64,000 nt of DNA from Schauerella fraxinea (GTDB taxonomy: Bacteria > Pseudomonadota > Gammaproteobacteria > Burkholderiales > Burkholderiaceae_B): positions 1-64,000 of the forward strand of contig JAVDKK010000005.1 of the NCBI GenBank assembly GCA_030849945.1, written 5' to 3'. Positions 63,072-64,000 of the stretch are shown piece after piece; position 1 is the stretch's first letter; every line of letters begins with the position of its first letter. The position numbers were made by a program, and so were the translations under genes. A model generated the notes under the pieces. The model worked only from the letters and a program-made list of their open reading frames with translations. It searched no databases and was not told the DNA's origin.

Positions 63072-64000
63072 TGCGAAGCTCCCCGATTGGAGAACAGCGG
63101 CTGGTACGGCCGCAGCACCAGATCCCGGTTGACGATGATTCGCACGGGCAGGCCAGGCCGCTCGGTCAGCGTCGGCTGGATGTTCATGTTGCGTCGGGTG
63201 ATCTCCTGGCCGACCTGATTGATGCTGTCCTGGGCGCTGTCACGCCCGGCGATCACGATGCGGTTGCCGTCCTGGCGGTTTTCCGGCGCGGCCAGTTCTG
63301 CGCCGACGCCCAGCAGCGTCGTCAGCACTGCACCGGCAAAGATGCGGTTCCAGTGCCAGTCCATGTCGTCCTCCAAGCCCGCGTAGCCGGCCGGGTCGGT
63401 GCCCACTAGGTTGTCGAGCGTCAGCGAGGACGTGTCGGGCAAGATGATCCGGTTCCACACCACTTGCACGCGGCTCTGCCCGTAGCTCACCTGGCTGTTG
63501 TAACGGCCGAGGATGCGCGAACCCTGCGGAATCAGCAGGAACTTGCCCGTGGCCGTGTCATAGACCGGCTCCGTCACGGTGCCGATCACGTCGCCCGGCA
63601 AGTCCGACTTGATGCCTGTCACCAGCGCGCCGGCGATCACCGTTCCGGCCATCACTTGATAAGGGGACGCGGGCAGCGCCAGATTGCCGGAATTGCGGGT
63701 TTCCGTAGAACCGGCTTTCAGGAACGCCTCTTTCTGGTCTTGCCGGTTCTGCGCGGCGGTCGGGTCGGCAGGCTGGGCCGCCGTCGAGGCCGGCCCAGCA
63801 GCAAGCGGGTCGAAGGCCGCGAGCGTGTTTGCCGCGCCAAGCGCACCCGGCGCTGCCTGCGCTACCGTGGCGGCACCTTGGCCACCCGAGCGGAAGAACA
63901 CCGACGAAGCCGCCGCCGCATCGGCCTCCTTGCGCAAAGCATCTTCGGGGTTGTGGCCCGGCGGCGCATACGCCGGCGTCACCGGCTGCTGCGAGTTCAC
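63068..64000 (-). CDS. trbI: TrbI/VirB10-family conjugation protein (partial)
   Basis: At least 310 residues, cut by the window edge at its 5' side. The C-terminal VirB10 domain reads PYQVMAGTVIAGALVTGIKSDLPGDVIGTVTEPVYDTATG, with PQGSRILGRYNSQVSYGQSRVQVVW and the antenna-proximal DNRVG-like LTLDNLVGTDPAGYAGL. VirB10/TrbI spans both membranes in the type IV secretion channel. The usual length is about 420 residues, so the N-terminal transmembrane part lies outside. The apparent GTG at 64000 is not taken as the true start. Confidence 0.9.
   Translation of the reverse strand: MNSQQPVTPAYAPPGHNPEDALRKEADAAAASSVFFRSGGQGAATVAQAAPGALGAANTLAAFDPLAAGPASTAAQPADPTAAQNRQDQKEAFLKAGSTETRNSGNLALPASPYQVMAGTVIAGALVTGIKSDLPGDVIGTVTEPVYDTATGKFLLIPQGSRILGRYNSQVSYGQSRVQVVWNRIILPDTSSLTLDNLVGTDPAGYAGLEDDMDWHWNRIFAGAVLTTLLGVGAELAAPENRQDGNRIVIAGRDSAQDSINQVGQEITRRNMNIQPTLTERPGLPVRIIVNRDLVLRPYQPLFSNRGASQ

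Overview
The window reads as a stretch of chromosome from a betaproteobacterium of the order Burkholderiales, probably Alcaligenaceae-like. The basis is the G+C-rich codon use, the Bug-type (tripartite tricarboxylate) binding protein, the many LysR and TetR regulators paired with divergent catabolic genes, the fused OsmC-YcaO protein, and a phosphonopyruvate hydrolase that matches my memory of the Variovorax enzyme. No rRNA, tRNA or CRISPR array was seen.

Region 1 (about 1-34,800) is ordinary accessory metabolism and transport. It holds a GntP-type permease, a DsbA-like oxidoreductase, MFS and DMT exporters, a VOC protein and a Tat-exported dienelactone hydrolase. It also holds a LysR/aminotransferase/phosphonopyruvate hydrolase cluster for phosphonoalanine breakdown, a TetR-controlled prolyl oligopeptidase, an argininosuccinate-lyase-family enzyme with a Bug protein, a saccharopine-dehydrogenase-like reductase with its TetR, a nitronate monooxygenase with LysR and MFS, a TonB siderophore receptor, an SDR with TetR, an HxlR/MFS pair, a membrane protein with Asp-box repeats, OsmC-YcaO and a YbaK/ProX-type deacylase. 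Several intergenic spaces carry perfect inverted repeats suited to TetR operators, and several hold short tandem repeats (19/18 bp at 324-520, about 18 bp at 2197-2280, 13 bp at 9425-9541).

Region 2 (about 34,800-58,760) is a defence island, visibly A+T-richer in its left part and full of wreckage. In order it holds: a decayed N-terminus of a DUF4011-type helicase; a TIGR04141/DUF6119 protein; a two-gene DUF4062 + PhoD-like phosphatase module; a decayed AbiEii toxin and a decayed DUF932 gene of integrative-element type; a Gabija-like OLD nuclease/UvrD helicase pair; a decayed integrase; an intact XRE/AbiEii toxin-antitoxin pair; a second DUF4011 N-terminal fragment; a three-gene ABC-three-component (ABC-3C) system with a restriction-endonuclease-fold effector and a zinc-hook ATPase; and a second Gabija-like OLD/UvrD pair. 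A fragment of an Old Yellow Enzyme gene closes the island. The two DUF4011 leaders resemble each other, including upstream DNA, and each sits directly in front of a different defence gene. This suggests that cargo was swapped behind a shared leader.

Region 3 (58,760-62,290) holds an aldehyde dehydrogenase with a divergent TetR and clear operators, a possible integrase remnant, and a PanE/ApbA-like reductase. Region 4 (62,770-64,000) enters the conjugation module of a second mobile element: a terminator, a DUF2274 gene and trbI, the trbI-DUF2274 order typical of Tn4371-family ICEs.

The most promising candidate for an undescribed system is the DUF4062 + PhoD-like operon (38,652-41,559). The repeated DUF4011 leader and the double Gabija-like arrangement are next.
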